NCBI GenBank assembly: GCA_016709495.1 | Contig: JADJMS010000006.1 | Coordinates: 124,001-188,000, forward strand | DNA length: 64,000 nt | From: Candidatus Dechloromonas phosphorivorans | Lineage (GTDB): Bacteria; Pseudomonadota; Gammaproteobacteria; Burkholderiales; Rhodocyclaceae | Direction: 5' to 3' | Part shown: positions 36,516-44,968 of the stretch, in pieces | Layout: every line of letters starts with the position of its first letter | How positions within the stretch are numbered: the first letter of the stretch is position 1 | Translations under genes and position numbers: made by a program | The notes under the pieces: model-generated | Database searches by the model: none | What the model was told of the DNA's origin: nothing | Seen by the model: only the letters and a program-made list of their open reading frames with translations

Positions 36516-36739
36516 TTATAACTTCCTTGGAAAAAATTGCGGGCTAATGCCCAAATAAACACGAGAATCAAGACCGAGGAAGAACTGACTATCCGACGTA
36601 CGGCGCAGGAACAAAACACTGGCTGGAAATCCCGAGGCGCTGAGTATGACGCGAAATCGGGATTCGGCCAAGATTTTTTTTACATTTCTTTCGGTTGACC
36701 GTAATAACCTGCGCTTTTCAACGCCAATACAACAGTCGA
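36516..36739 (-). promoter_or_regulatory. cspA leader and candidate promoter
   Basis: No gene is seen in these 224 bases between murA and the cold-shock gene. On the minus strand TTGGCC (36666-36671) and CATACT (36643-36648) are 17 bases apart, which would give a transcript with a leader of about 120 bases. Long structured leaders are known thermoregulators in csp genes. The promoter match is only fair. Confidence 0.4.
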
Positions 36740-37993
36740 TTAGTGGATACGCTTGACCTGTGCACCAAGTTTTTCGAGCTTCTCTTCAATCCTTTCATAG
36801 CCCCGATCAAGGTGATAAATTCGGTCAATTACCGTTTCACCACGTGCCACCAAGCCAGCAATCACCAAGGAAGCTGATGCGCGAAGATCAGTTGCCATGA
36901 CCATGGCCCCTTCAAGATGGTCAGCGCCACGCACAATGGCGTTATTGCCCTCGATCTGGATGTTTGCACCCAAACGCATCAATTCATTGACGTGCATGAA
37001 GCGGTTTTCAAAAATGGTTTCGCGAATGGTAGCGACACCATCGGCTATGCAGTTGATCGCCATGAATTGCGCCTGCATGTCGGTCGGGAATGCCGGATAA
37101 GGCGCTGTGCGCAAACTGACCGCTTTCAGGCGCGGAGGAGCAATCAGGCGAATCGCGTCGCGCTCTACGGTGATTTCGCAACCGGCATCCATCAATTTAT
37201 CCACCACCGTATCGAGATACGCCGCCGAAGTTTTGGTCAGTCGAACATCTCCGCCCGCTGCCGCAGCTGCACACAAATAGGTGCCCGTCTCGATGCGATC
37301 AGGCATGATCGAATGCGTCGCGCCATGCAATTTTTCAACGCCCTGGATGCGAATAATGTCGGTGCCAGCACCCGAAATGCGCGCCCCCATACTGACCAGA
37401 CAGTTGGCCAGATCAACCACCTCCGGCTCACGCGCGGCATTCTCGATGATCGTTTCCCCATCTGCCAAACACGCGGCCATCATCAGGTTTTCAGTACCGG
37501 TCACGGTAACCATATCGGTACAGATGCGCGCTCCTTTCAAGCGGGTCGCCTTGGCATGAACATAGCCCTGCTCAACCGTGATTTCGGCCCCCATGGCTTG
37601 CAAGCCCTTGATGTGCTGATCAACCGGTCGCGCACCAATGGCGCAACCACCTGGCAGAGAAACTCGTGCCTCACCGCAACGAGCCACCAGCGGGCCAAGG
37701 ACGAGAATGGAAGCCCGCATGGTCTTGACCAGCTCGTAGGAAGCGACGGCATTATTCAGCCCGCCACCATTGAGCACCATGCCATCAATCCCTTCCATCG
37801 TGACGCCAACGCCCATATCGCCAAGCAGACGAAGCATGGTCGAAATATCGTTTAGATGCGGCACATTCGTAAGGTGCACTGGATCAGCGGTCAGCAGCGA
37901 AGCGCAAAGAATCGGCAAGGCCGCATTTTTCGCGCCGGACATGGCCACTTCTCCAGAAAGGGGACGGCCCCCGACGATCAATAATTTATCCAC
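36740..37993 (-). CDS. murA: UDP-N-acetylglucosamine 1-carboxyvinyltransferase MurA
   Basis: The 417-residue enzyme starts peptidoglycan synthesis by adding enolpyruvate to UDP-GlcNAc. The fosfomycin-target Cys is in LPGGCAIGARPVDQH (near residue 116). The N terminus MDKLLIVGGRPLSGEV and the C-terminal ERIEEKLEKLGA are typical. It overlaps the bolA-like gene by eight bases and closes the long mla operon. Confidence 0.97.
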   Translation of the reverse strand: MDKLLIVGGRPLSGEVAMSGAKNAALPILCASLLTADPVHLTNVPHLNDISTMLRLLGDMGVGVTMEGIDGMVLNGGGLNNAVASYELVKTMRASILVLGPLVARCGEARVSLPGGCAIGARPVDQHIKGLQAMGAEITVEQGYVHAKATRLKGARICTDMVTVTGTENLMMAACLADGETIIENAAREPEVVDLANCLVSMGARISGAGTDIIRIQGVEKLHGATHSIMPDRIETGTYLCAAAAAGGDVRLTKTSAAYLDTVVDKLMDAGCEITVERDAIRLIAPPRLKAVSLRTAPYPAFPTDMQAQFMAINCIADGVATIRETIFENRFMHVNELMRLGANIQIEGNNAIVRGADHLEGAMVMATDLRASASLVIAGLVARGETVIDRIYHLDRGYERIEEKLEKLGAQVKRIH

Positions 37994-38228
37994 GCTGGGC
38001 GCTCCACTCTTCCGGGGTCAATGTTTTAAAGGAAAGGGCATGCAATTCCCCGGTTGCGAGCTTTTCCTTGAGGGTTTGGTACACGCGCTGCTGGCGCTGG
38101 ACGCGGCTCTTTCCGGCAAACTCAGCGCTGACAACCAGCGCTTCAAAATGTTGCCCATCGCCATCCAGGGCGAGATGTTCGCAGTTCATACCAGCAAGAA
38201 TGATTTGTTTGATTTGATCGGGGTGCAT
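37986..38228 (-). CDS. ibaG: BolA/IbaG-family protein
   Basis: The 80-residue BolA-fold protein (HFEALVVSAEFAGKSRVQRQQRVYQTL) is placed just before murA, as ibaG (yrbA) is in many proteobacteria. Relatives bind monothiol glutaredoxins and Fe-S clusters and are linked to acid stress. Position and length support IbaG over BolA itself. Confidence 0.88.
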   Translation of the reverse strand: MHPDQIKQIILAGMNCEHLALDGDGQHFEALVVSAEFAGKSRVQRQQRVYQTLKEKLATGELHALSFKTLTPEEWSAQRG

Positions 38229-38233
38229 TGGTG

Positions 38234-38986
38234 TCAGGCTCTCAGCTTCCAGCCCCGCTTCAACAGGTTCAGCGTCAGCAAGGACACCGCCAGAAAGCAG
38301 GAAAAAACGACGGCTAAACTGGTTTCCGGTGCCACGTCAGAGACACCAAAAAAACCATAGCGGAAGCCGTCAATCATATAAAAAACAGGATTGTAATGCG
38401 ACACGGATTGCCAGAATGTAGGCAGTGTGTAAATTGAATAGAAAACACCTGAGAGCATGGTCAGGGGCATGATCAAAAAATTCTGGAAACCGGCCAGTTG
38501 GTCAAACTTCTCCGCCCATATACCGGCAATGACGCCGAGAGCACCAAAAAGAGCTCCGCCCAATACAGCAAAAACCAACACCCAGAGTGGCGCGACCAGT
38601 TTCAATTCAGCAAACCACATGGTTGCTAAGAGAACCCCGACGCCGACCATTAAACCCCGCGCCAAAGCAGCCAGCACATACGCGCCGAAAAACGCGCTAT
38701 ACGGAATCGGTGGTAATAGAACGAAGACGATGGAACCGGTAATTTTTGCCTGAATCAGACTGGATGAGGAGTTGGCAAAGGCGTTCTGCAACACTTGCAT
38801 CATGACCAGCCCCGGCACGAGAAAAGCGGTATAGCGAACCCCGTGAACCTGAACGTGCTCATCCAGCACATGGCCAAAAATGAGCAAATAGAGCAATGCA
38901 GTCAGCACCGGCGCACCGACGGTCTGGAAAGCCACCTTCCAGAAACGCAGCAGCTCTTTATAGAAAAGCGTCCAGAAACCGATCAC
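38234..38986 (-). CDS. ABC-2 type exporter permease (YadH-like)
   Basis: The 250-residue protein has six hydrophobic segments and the ABC2_membrane pattern, including PLTMLSGVFYSIYTLP. It overlaps the ATPase gene upstream by four bases. This two-gene exporter is inserted between mlaB and ibaG in many betaproteobacteria. Its substrate is unknown; a lipid or cell-wall-related compound is only a guess from the neighbours. Confidence 0.88.
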   Translation of the reverse strand: MIGFWTLFYKELLRFWKVAFQTVGAPVLTALLYLLIFGHVLDEHVQVHGVRYTAFLVPGLVMMQVLQNAFANSSSSLIQAKITGSIVFVLLPPIPYSAFFGAYVLAALARGLMVGVGVLLATMWFAELKLVAPLWVLVFAVLGGALFGALGVIAGIWAEKFDQLAGFQNFLIMPLTMLSGVFYSIYTLPTFWQSVSHYNPVFYMIDGFRYGFFGVSDVAPETSLAVVFSCFLAVSLLTLNLLKRGWKLRA

Positions 38987-39702
38987 TGATTCATCGTCCG
39001 GACAAAAACATCTTCCAGCGTGCCACCTGGGTGCTCAGCCAGCAAATTCGCCGTAGTATCCAGCGCGACGACCCGCCCTTGCTTCATCAGAGCAATCCGA
39101 CCACAGAGACTTTCGGCCTCTTCGAGATAGTGTGTGGTCAAAATGATCGTGTGGCCCTCTTTATTAAGTCGTCGAACAAACTGCCACAAGCCCTGACGTA
39201 ATTCGACATCGACGCCAGCAGTTGGCTCATCAAGCACGATAACCGGTGGTTTATGAACCAGCGCCTGAGCTACCAGAACCCGTCGTTTCATGCCGCCAGA
39301 AAGGCGGCGCATGTTGACGTTAGCCTTGCTGGTTAAATCGAGGTTATGAAGAATTTCGTCGATCCAGTCATCATTATTGCGAATACCAAAGTACCCGGAC
39401 TGAATCTGCAAGGTTTCGCGGACATTGAAAAATGGGTCAAAAACCAATTCTTGTGGCACAACACCCAGACGGATTCTTGCCTGACGGAAGTCCTTGATGA
39501 CATCGTAGCCAAGCACCTTCAGGCTACCCGAATCGGGACGTGCCAAACCGGCTAACGTGGAAATCAGTGTCGTTTTTCCAGCCCCATTCGGGCCAAGCAA
39601 GCCGAAAAATTCACCTTCTTCAATTTCAAGAGAAACACCATCCAGCGCCTTGAGCGAACCAAAATGTTTGACTACGTCAACGATGGAAACAGCAGAAGAC
39701 AT
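38983..39702 (-). CDS. ABC transporter ATP-binding protein (YadG-like)
   Basis: The 239-residue ATPase shows Walker A GPNGAGKTT, signature LSGGMKRRV and Walker B VIVLDEPTAGVD, followed by the switch His in LTTHYLEEAE. It energises the adjacent ABC-2 permease. It starts ten bases after the STAS gene. Confidence 0.93.
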   Translation of the reverse strand: MSSAVSIVDVVKHFGSLKALDGVSLEIEEGEFFGLLGPNGAGKTTLISTLAGLARPDSGSLKVLGYDVIKDFRQARIRLGVVPQELVFDPFFNVRETLQIQSGYFGIRNNDDWIDEILHNLDLTSKANVNMRRLSGGMKRRVLVAQALVHKPPVIVLDEPTAGVDVELRQGLWQFVRRLNKEGHTIILTTHYLEEAESLCGRIALMKQGRVVALDTTANLLAEHPGGTLEDVFVRTMNQ

Positions 39703-39712
39703 GGGGAGCCGC

Positions 39713-39994
39713 TCAAGCGAGCGGCAGAAGTTCAGCTACGCCGTAAAGCTCGGCTAGTGAACGCACACCTGCAGGAATATTGACAAATTTAATGGTCGAC
39801 CGTGACAGACTCGCAGCCCGCATCCAGCCGAGCATGACGGCGAGCGCCGACGAGTCCGCCTCAACCACTTTCCCCAGATCAATCACCTGCTCACCGGACA
39901 TCAAAGCCGCCCGACCCGCTTCAAGCAAACTGCGCGCGTTATCCATGATCAACGGTACCGTAACAATGAGGCGATCAGCCTCACGCGCTATCAT
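39713..39994 (-). CDS. mlaB: STAS-domain protein MlaB
   Basis: The 93-residue STAS domain contains VVEADSSALAVMLG, where the Ser-Ser is the conserved site needed for MlaB function. MlaB binds the MlaF ATPase in the inner-membrane phospholipid transporter. It shares one base with the mlaC stop. Confidence 0.88.
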   Translation of the reverse strand: MIAREADRLIVTVPLIMDNARSLLEAGRAALMSGEQVIDLGKVVEADSSALAVMLGWMRAASLSRSTIKFVNIPAGVRSLAELYGVAELLPLA

Positions 39995-40617
39995 TACTTT
40001 TCTGCCTTGGCTAGATTGGGCTCCAGCGACTTGTTCTTGGCCGCAACTGACTGGATCAAACCATCCATCCCGCCATTACGGATCTCCTGTGCAAACTGAT
40101 CACGATAATTGGTGACCAGACTAATTCCGGCAACTGTCACGTCATAGACTTTCCAGCCGCTATCGAGCTTCTCGAGACTGTAATCAAGCTGTACAGCCTT
40201 GGCACCAGGTTGCTGAACCTCCGTGCGCACCAGAACATCGGTTTCACCTGGATTCATCTTGAACGGCTTGAATACAACCTTCTGGTTTTTATAACCAGTT
40301 AGGGCATTTGAATAAGTACGAACCAGTAGCGTCTTGAATTCAGTACTCAATTGCAACTGCTGCTGGGTGCTTGCCTTGCGCCAGTCCTTACCCACCGCCA
40401 ACGCCGTCATGTGTTGAAAATTAAAGTAGGGCAACACTTTGGCATCGACCAGTTCAATCGCTTTGCGTGTATTGCCACTCTGGATATCCTTATCCTTGCG
40501 GACGATGTCAAGCACCTCTTCGGTAATTTTCATCACCAATGCATCAGGCGCTTCTTGGGCGAGCGCAGTAGTAGCAACAAAACCGGCAAACAAGAAAGCA
40601 AGCAACTGTTTCATCAT
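39994..40617 (-). CDS. mlaC: Periplasmic phospholipid shuttle MlaC
   Basis: The 207-residue protein has a signal peptide (LLAFLFAGFVATTALAQ) and the Tol_Tol_Ttg2 domain (FKTLLVRTYSNAL, then KVYDVTVAGISLVTNYRDQF). MlaC carries phospholipid between the outer-membrane MlaA and inner-membrane MlaFEDB. It lies 14 bases after mlaA. Confidence 0.94.
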   Translation of the reverse strand: MMKQLLAFLFAGFVATTALAQEAPDALVMKITEEVLDIVRKDKDIQSGNTRKAIELVDAKVLPYFNFQHMTALAVGKDWRKASTQQQLQLSTEFKTLLVRTYSNALTGYKNQKVVFKPFKMNPGETDVLVRTEVQQPGAKAVQLDYSLEKLDSGWKVYDVTVAGISLVTNYRDQFAQEIRNGGMDGLIQSVAAKNKSLEPNLAKAEK

Positions 40618-40631
40618 GATCCGTAAGTTAG

Positions 40632-41354
40632 TTAATCATCAAGTCGCGGTGGGCGACCATCGAAAATTTGATTGCGACGACGCTGTTGATAAGCGTCGCG
40701 AATATAAGCATATTTATCAAGCGCCGCTTCGTCGACAATTTTATCAGCCGGCAACAAGCTGGCTCGAATATCGACAAAACGCAGAGCAACCAAGCTATTC
40801 CGCACAGCAATTGAACGGCTGCGAGCACTCCAGACGGGATCAGCGTAAGAATCACCCAGCCAGCCAGCCGTATCGCGCAGAGTACGAGGACCGATGAACG
40901 GCCAGAAAAAATAGGCGCCACTCGGCGCGCCCCAAACTGCCAAGGTTTGCCCTAGATCTTCGTCATGCTTTTCGAAGCCGAGTTCGCTAGCCACATCAAA
41001 CAGACCAAAAATCCCCACGGTGGAATTGATCAGCAGACGCGTAATATCACTCCCGGCATCACCAAACTTGCCCTGCAAAGCACTGTTGACCCCAATCCAA
41101 AGGTCACTCGTATTGCTGAAAAAATTCCCCACACCCGCTTTTACCGGCAATGGGACAGTAACATCGTAAGCTTTGGCTACCGGTTTGATCGCCACTTTAT
41201 CCAGAGAATCATTGACCGAATACATAACGCGATTGAAGCCCTCGTAAGGATCGAGGAGATTCTCATCGGCAAAAACATGAGTTGCAGACAGCACAAGAGC
41301 CGTTGCTGCAATCAGCTTGACGTAACACTTCACTCCCTTAGTCAAACCCTTCAT
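40632..41354 (-). CDS. mlaA: Outer-membrane lipid asymmetry protein MlaA (VacJ)
   Basis: The 240-residue VacJ domain is clear (DPYEGFNRVMYSVND, then PFIGPRTLRDTAGWLGD). MlaA removes phospholipid from the outer leaflet of the outer membrane. Oddly, the signal region (LIAATALVLSATHVFADEN) has no lipobox cysteine; the only early Cys is residue 7. The product would be processed by signal peptidase I and not lipidated, unlike E. coli MlaA. The ATG at 41354 overlaps the mlaD stop as TGATG. Confidence 0.92.
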   Translation of the reverse strand: MKGLTKGVKCYVKLIAATALVLSATHVFADENLLDPYEGFNRVMYSVNDSLDKVAIKPVAKAYDVTVPLPVKAGVGNFFSNTSDLWIGVNSALQGKFGDAGSDITRLLINSTVGIFGLFDVASELGFEKHDEDLGQTLAVWGAPSGAYFFWPFIGPRTLRDTAGWLGDSYADPVWSARSRSIAVRNSLVALRFVDIRASLLPADKIVDEAALDKYAYIRDAYQQRRRNQIFDGRPPRLDD

Positions 41355-41825
41355 CACTTTTTATCCTGCCCGTCTGCCGCCTTGCTAAATAGAAATTGAC
41401 TGATCAGTTTTTCCAAAACAACTGCTGATTGCGTTTTCGAAACTTTGTCACCAGCCTTCAGCATTTTTTTCATCACCACCAGCATCAAGACCAATGTACT
41501 GCTCGCCAAGCAAACCTGCCGTAAGAACAGAAGCAAAGGTATCTTTTGGAAACTGGTAACGTCCATCAATATTCATCAGCACAACCGCCTCATAAGACGC
41601 TGAATCAAACTTGATATCAGAAATCCTCCCTACCACCACACCTGCGCTTTTGACCGGCCCACGCACTTTCAGACCACCGATATTATCGAACTTGGCCTCC
41701 AGTACATAGGTTTCGGCCATATGTGCCGATGAAAGGTTCCCCACCTTAAGTGCGAGAAACATCAAGGCTGCGACGCCCAACAAAACAAAAAAACCGACCC
41801 AGAGGTCGAGAATGCTACGGTTCAT
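41354..41825 (-). CDS. mlaD: MCE-domain protein MlaD, frameshifted in an A/T run
   Basis: MlaD forms the hexameric MCE ring in the inner membrane. The N-terminal membrane anchor (LWVGFFVLLGVAALMFLAL) and MCE domain (FDNIGGLKVRGPVKSAGVVVG, LLGEQYIGLDAGGDEK) end in a stop after GDEKNAEGW. The true C terminus, MLKAGDKVSKTQSAVVLEKLI, continues in another frame. They meet at a seven-T run on the plus strand (41464-41470); six would restore GGDEKMLKAGD. The rebuilt protein has about 156 residues. It overlaps mlaE by ATGA. Confidence 0.88.
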
Positions 41826-42616
41826 GACGTTCCCCGAAACATGAACGAGGTTAAAACAAAATCCAGCGCCAGAATAGTTAACGCCGAAGTCACCACGGTT
41901 CGCGTAATGGCGCGCGATACGCCTTCAGCCGTTGGAGCTGAATCATAACCTTCAAAAACTGCTATCAAAGATACTGCCACGCCAAAAACGAAACTTTTGA
42001 TAACTCCGTTCCAGATATCGTACCGAAAATCGACCGATGCCTGCATCTGTGACCAGAAAGCTCCATCATCAACTCCGATAAAAACGACACCGATCAACCA
42101 GCCACCGAAGACACCCATTGCCGAAAACATCGCCGCCAATAGCGGCATCGCAATCACGCCACCCCAGAAACGGGGAGCAACGACGCGAGCGATTGGATTG
42201 ACCGCCATCATATCCATCGCCTTGAGTTGCTCGGTTGCCTTCATCAGACCAATTTCAGCAGTCACGGACGACCCTGCACGCGAAGCAAAAAGCAGTGCCG
42301 CCAGTACCGGCCCAAGCTCGCGCGTTAACGAAAGCGCGACCAATGTCCCGAGAGCTTCCGTTGAACCATAACGCTGCAAGGTCTCATAACCCTGCAGACC
42401 AAGCACCAAACCAACAAAAAGCCCTGAAACCAGAATAATGAGCAGAGAAAGCACACCGCTGAAAAATATCTCGCGCAAAGTCAGGTGCATGCGGCGGAAG
42501 GAAGTGCCTGAATACATCAGGATGGCGAAAAAAAATCGCGCGGCAAACCCAAGCCGCCAGACTCGCTCGACCGTCGCATGGCCTATCCGCTGTGCCCAAT
42601 TTTTCGGATTAAGCAC
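41822..42616 (-). CDS. mlaE: Phospholipid transporter permease MlaE
   Basis: The 264-residue permease has about five to six hydrophobic segments and the family stretches LTRELGPVLAALLFASRAGSSVTAEIG and QLKAMDMMAVNPI. The start is GTG 42616, within the last codons of mlaF. It forms the MlaFEDB complex that moves phospholipid across the inner membrane. Confidence 0.94.
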   Translation of the reverse strand: MLNPKNWAQRIGHATVERVWRLGFAARFFFAILMYSGTSFRRMHLTLREIFFSGVLSLLIILVSGLFVGLVLGLQGYETLQRYGSTEALGTLVALSLTRELGPVLAALLFASRAGSSVTAEIGLMKATEQLKAMDMMAVNPIARVVAPRFWGGVIAMPLLAAMFSAMGVFGGWLIGVVFIGVDDGAFWSQMQASVDFRYDIWNGVIKSFVFGVAVSLIAVFEGYDSAPTAEGVSRAITRTVVTSALTILALDFVLTSFMFRGTS

Positions 42617-43421
42617 GGGCGACCTCGCCTAGAAACTCCTCTCGAATCGATGGCGCCGGGTAATCGAAATGCACCGGACCATCAGGCTCGGCATAGACGA
42701 ATTGATGAACAAAGGGATCTTTTGAAGCGCGAATTTCGTCAGGCGTTCCCTCCGCCACGATTCGCCCTTGCGAGACAAAATAAATGTAATCAACGATCAG
42801 CAATGACTCTTGTATATCATGCGTCACCATAATTGAGGTCGCGCCCAGCGCGTCATTCAATTTACGGATCAATTGACCAATCACGCCCAGCGCAATCGGA
42901 TCAAGTCCGGTAAAGGGCTCGTCATACATCACCAGCATGGGATCAAGCGCTACCGCACGGGCCAACGCGACCCGGCGCGCCATGCCGCCCGACAGTTCGC
43001 CCGGCATCAGCGCGTGCGCACCGCGCAAGCCAACCGCTTCGAGTTTCATCAGCACCAGGTCACGAATCATCTCTTCCGACATGTCGGTATGTTCGCGAAT
43101 CGGGAAAGCCACATTTTCAAAAACACTCATGTCGGTAAACAAGGCGCCGAACTGAAAAAGCATGCCCATCTTGCGCCGCAAGCGATACAACTCGGCATGA
43201 GTCATTTTGCAGACCTGATGTTTTTCGAGACGCACCGAACCGCCGGTCGGCCGCAACTGGCCACCGATGCAACGCAGCAGCGTCGTCTTGCCGCACCCGG
43301 ACCCGCCCATGATGGCAACCACCTTGCCGCGCGGGATTTTCATATTGATCCCGTCAAACACCGGCCGATCATCAAATTTGAAGTGCAGATCCTGGATATC
43401 GACCAGAATATCGTCAAACAA
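42609..43421 (-). CDS. mlaF: Phospholipid transporter ATPase MlaF
   Basis: The 270-residue ABC ATPase has Walker A GGSGCGKTT, signature ELSGGMARRVALARA, Walker B LVMYDEPFTGLDP and switch His in MVTHD. The start is TTG 43421 with AGGGGT upstream. It is the first gene of the mla-ABC-ibaG-murA operon and is divergent from the sigma-54 activator of the pilus locus. Confidence 0.93.
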   Translation of the reverse strand: MFDDILVDIQDLHFKFDDRPVFDGINMKIPRGKVVAIMGGSGCGKTTLLRCIGGQLRPTGGSVRLEKHQVCKMTHAELYRLRRKMGMLFQFGALFTDMSVFENVAFPIREHTDMSEEMIRDLVLMKLEAVGLRGAHALMPGELSGGMARRVALARAVALDPMLVMYDEPFTGLDPIALGVIGQLIRKLNDALGATSIMVTHDIQESLLIVDYIYFVSQGRIVAEGTPDEIRASKDPFVHQFVYAEPDGPVHFDYPAPSIREEFLGEVARA

Positions 43422-43490
43422 AATGTCACCCCTAAAAAACGACCGCCAATTTTATCAGAAGGCGTAAGCGTCTCACCGGAATGACGCGGC

Positions 43491-43513
43491 TATAATTGTG
43501 TGAAATATTTCAC
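43491..43513 (+). promoter_or_regulatory. TATAAT box followed by a perfect 14-base palindrome
   Basis: A consensus -10 hexamer TATAAT (43491-43496) is followed three bases later by GTGAAATATTTCAC (43500-43513), a perfect inverted repeat. The expected transcription start falls inside the repeat, the usual place for an operator that blocks initiation. No good -35 is seen. It would control the pilus activator gene that begins just downstream. Confidence 0.6.
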
Positions 43514-43531
43514 GAAAATTGCGCTCAAGCC

Positions 43532-44968
43532 TTGGCCGAAAAACCCTTGCTCCTTGTTGTGGACGACGACCCACTGATTAGTGACGCGCTCGGTTACGCC
43601 TTTGCCAATGATTTTGACATCGTCACCAGCCACGCACGAACGCACTGCCTACGCCTGCTCCAGCAACTACGCCAACCGCCGACGCTTGCGCTGGTTGACC
43701 TTGGGCTACCACCAACGCCACATCGTCCTGAGGAGGGCTTTGCCCTGATCGGAGATTTACTTGCCCTTGCCCCAGAAATGAAAATCATTGTTTTGTCTGG
43801 GCAAAACGACGATGAGAACGCCAGGCATGCACGCACACTGGGAGCGGTCGATTTTATAGGCAAGCCTTGTGACCCTGGCAAGCTGCTTCAAATGCTGCGA
43901 CAGGCAATTGCTTTCAATGCCAGCGATGCGTCCGAAACCATTGGCGGCGGACTGATCGGCAACAGCCTGCCGATACAAGGCCTGAAACTGCAGCTCAGCC
44001 AGTACGCAAATCTCAACTTCCCGGTCCTGATTGAGGGTGAATCAGGTAGTGGCAAGGACATTCTGGCCAGCCAACTTCTTCACCAACTCACCGAGCGGCG
44101 CAAGCAACCCTTTCTGGCCATCAATTGCGCCGCGATTTCGCCCAGCCTGATCGAGCCAACGCTTTTTGGCCACGCCAAAGGCGCCTTTACCGGTGCCGCG
44201 AGCGCACGTGCCGGATACTTTGAAGAGGCAGGAAACGGCACGCTTTTTCTCGACGAAATCGGCGAACTTCCCCATGATTTGCAGCCCAAACTGTTGCGCG
44301 TACTGGAAAATGGCGAGTACCAACGGGTTGGCGAAACCCAGACCCGCATTTCACAAGCACGCATTATCGCGGCGACCAATCGCGACTTGCGCCAGGAAAT
44401 CAAGGCCGGGCGTTTTCGTGCCGACCTCTATCACCGACTTTCAGTTTTCAGCGTGACGGTGCCACCACTACGTGACATGGGTAGTGACCGTTTGTTGCTG
44501 CTCGACCATTTTCGTCAACGCTATGCGGTGCAGGCGAACTGCCAACCATTTACGCTCGACGCCGCCGCCGAGCAGCTTTGGTTGGGCTACTCCTTCCCCG
44601 GCAACGTGCGCGAACTGCGCAATATCGTGATTCGTCTGACTGCGCGTCGCGCTGCTCAGGTCGTCACCAGCGAACAACTGCTGGAAGAATTTGATACCTC
44701 TGCGCCGGCTGATCGTGCCCCACAGGAAACCCTATTGGGGTACAACAAATCACCTTCTGCACCAATTGAAAGCCAACGGCAACCGGCATTGACACATTTG
44801 CAACAAAGCGGCCCGATTGATCTGGATGCCACACTCGCCGAACTCGAACGCTCGTATATTGAAGCCGCACTTAAACTCGCCGACGGCAACGTCAGCCAGG
44901 CTGCGCGCCTGCTGGGCATCAACCGCAGCACCCTCTATAACCGCATGGAAATCCGGCAGCGCTCGTGA
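43532..44968 (+). CDS. Sigma-54-dependent response regulator of the MSHA-type pilus locus
   Basis: The activator has a receiver domain (LLVVDDDPLI; phosphoacceptor Asp in LALVDLGLP), an AAA+ domain (Walker A GESGSGKD, loop GAFTGA) and a Fis-type C-terminal helix-turn-helix (GNVSQAARLLGINRSTLYNRM). The exact start is unsure. TTG 43532 (MAEKPLLLVVDDD) fits the receiver family and lies after the promoter-like element. The frame is open to a TTG at 43496, but that would overlap the palindrome. The stop overlaps the GTG of the next gene (GTGA), so it is the first gene of the pilus operon. No histidine kinase is adjacent. Confidence 0.88.
   Translation: MAEKPLLLVVDDDPLISDALGYAFANDFDIVTSHARTHCLRLLQQLRQPPTLALVDLGLPPTPHRPEEGFALIGDLLALAPEMKIIVLSGQNDDENARHARTLGAVDFIGKPCDPGKLLQMLRQAIAFNASDASETIGGGLIGNSLPIQGLKLQLSQYANLNFPVLIEGESGSGKDILASQLLHQLTERRKQPFLAINCAAISPSLIEPTLFGHAKGAFTGAASARAGYFEEAGNGTLFLDEIGELPHDLQPKLLRVLENGEYQRVGETQTRISQARIIAATNRDLRQEIKAGRFRADLYHRLSVFSVTVPPLRDMGSDRLLLLDHFRQRYAVQANCQPFTLDAAAEQLWLGYSFPGNVRELRNIVIRLTARRAAQVVTSEQLLEEFDTSAPADRAPQETLLGYNKSPSAPIESQRQPALTHLQQSGPIDLDATLAELERSYIEAALKLADGNVSQAARLLGINRSTLYNRMEIRQRS

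Noticed and set aside
36917..37855. Open frame of 312 codons opposite murA
   Set aside because: It lies wholly antisense to murA and has no ribosome site or known motif.
41464..41470. Programmed slippage on A7 as the explanation for mlaD and pilS
   Set aside because: Possible in principle, but several other genes in the window show similar one-base changes without slippery sequence and no family precedent is known to me, so error is simpler.
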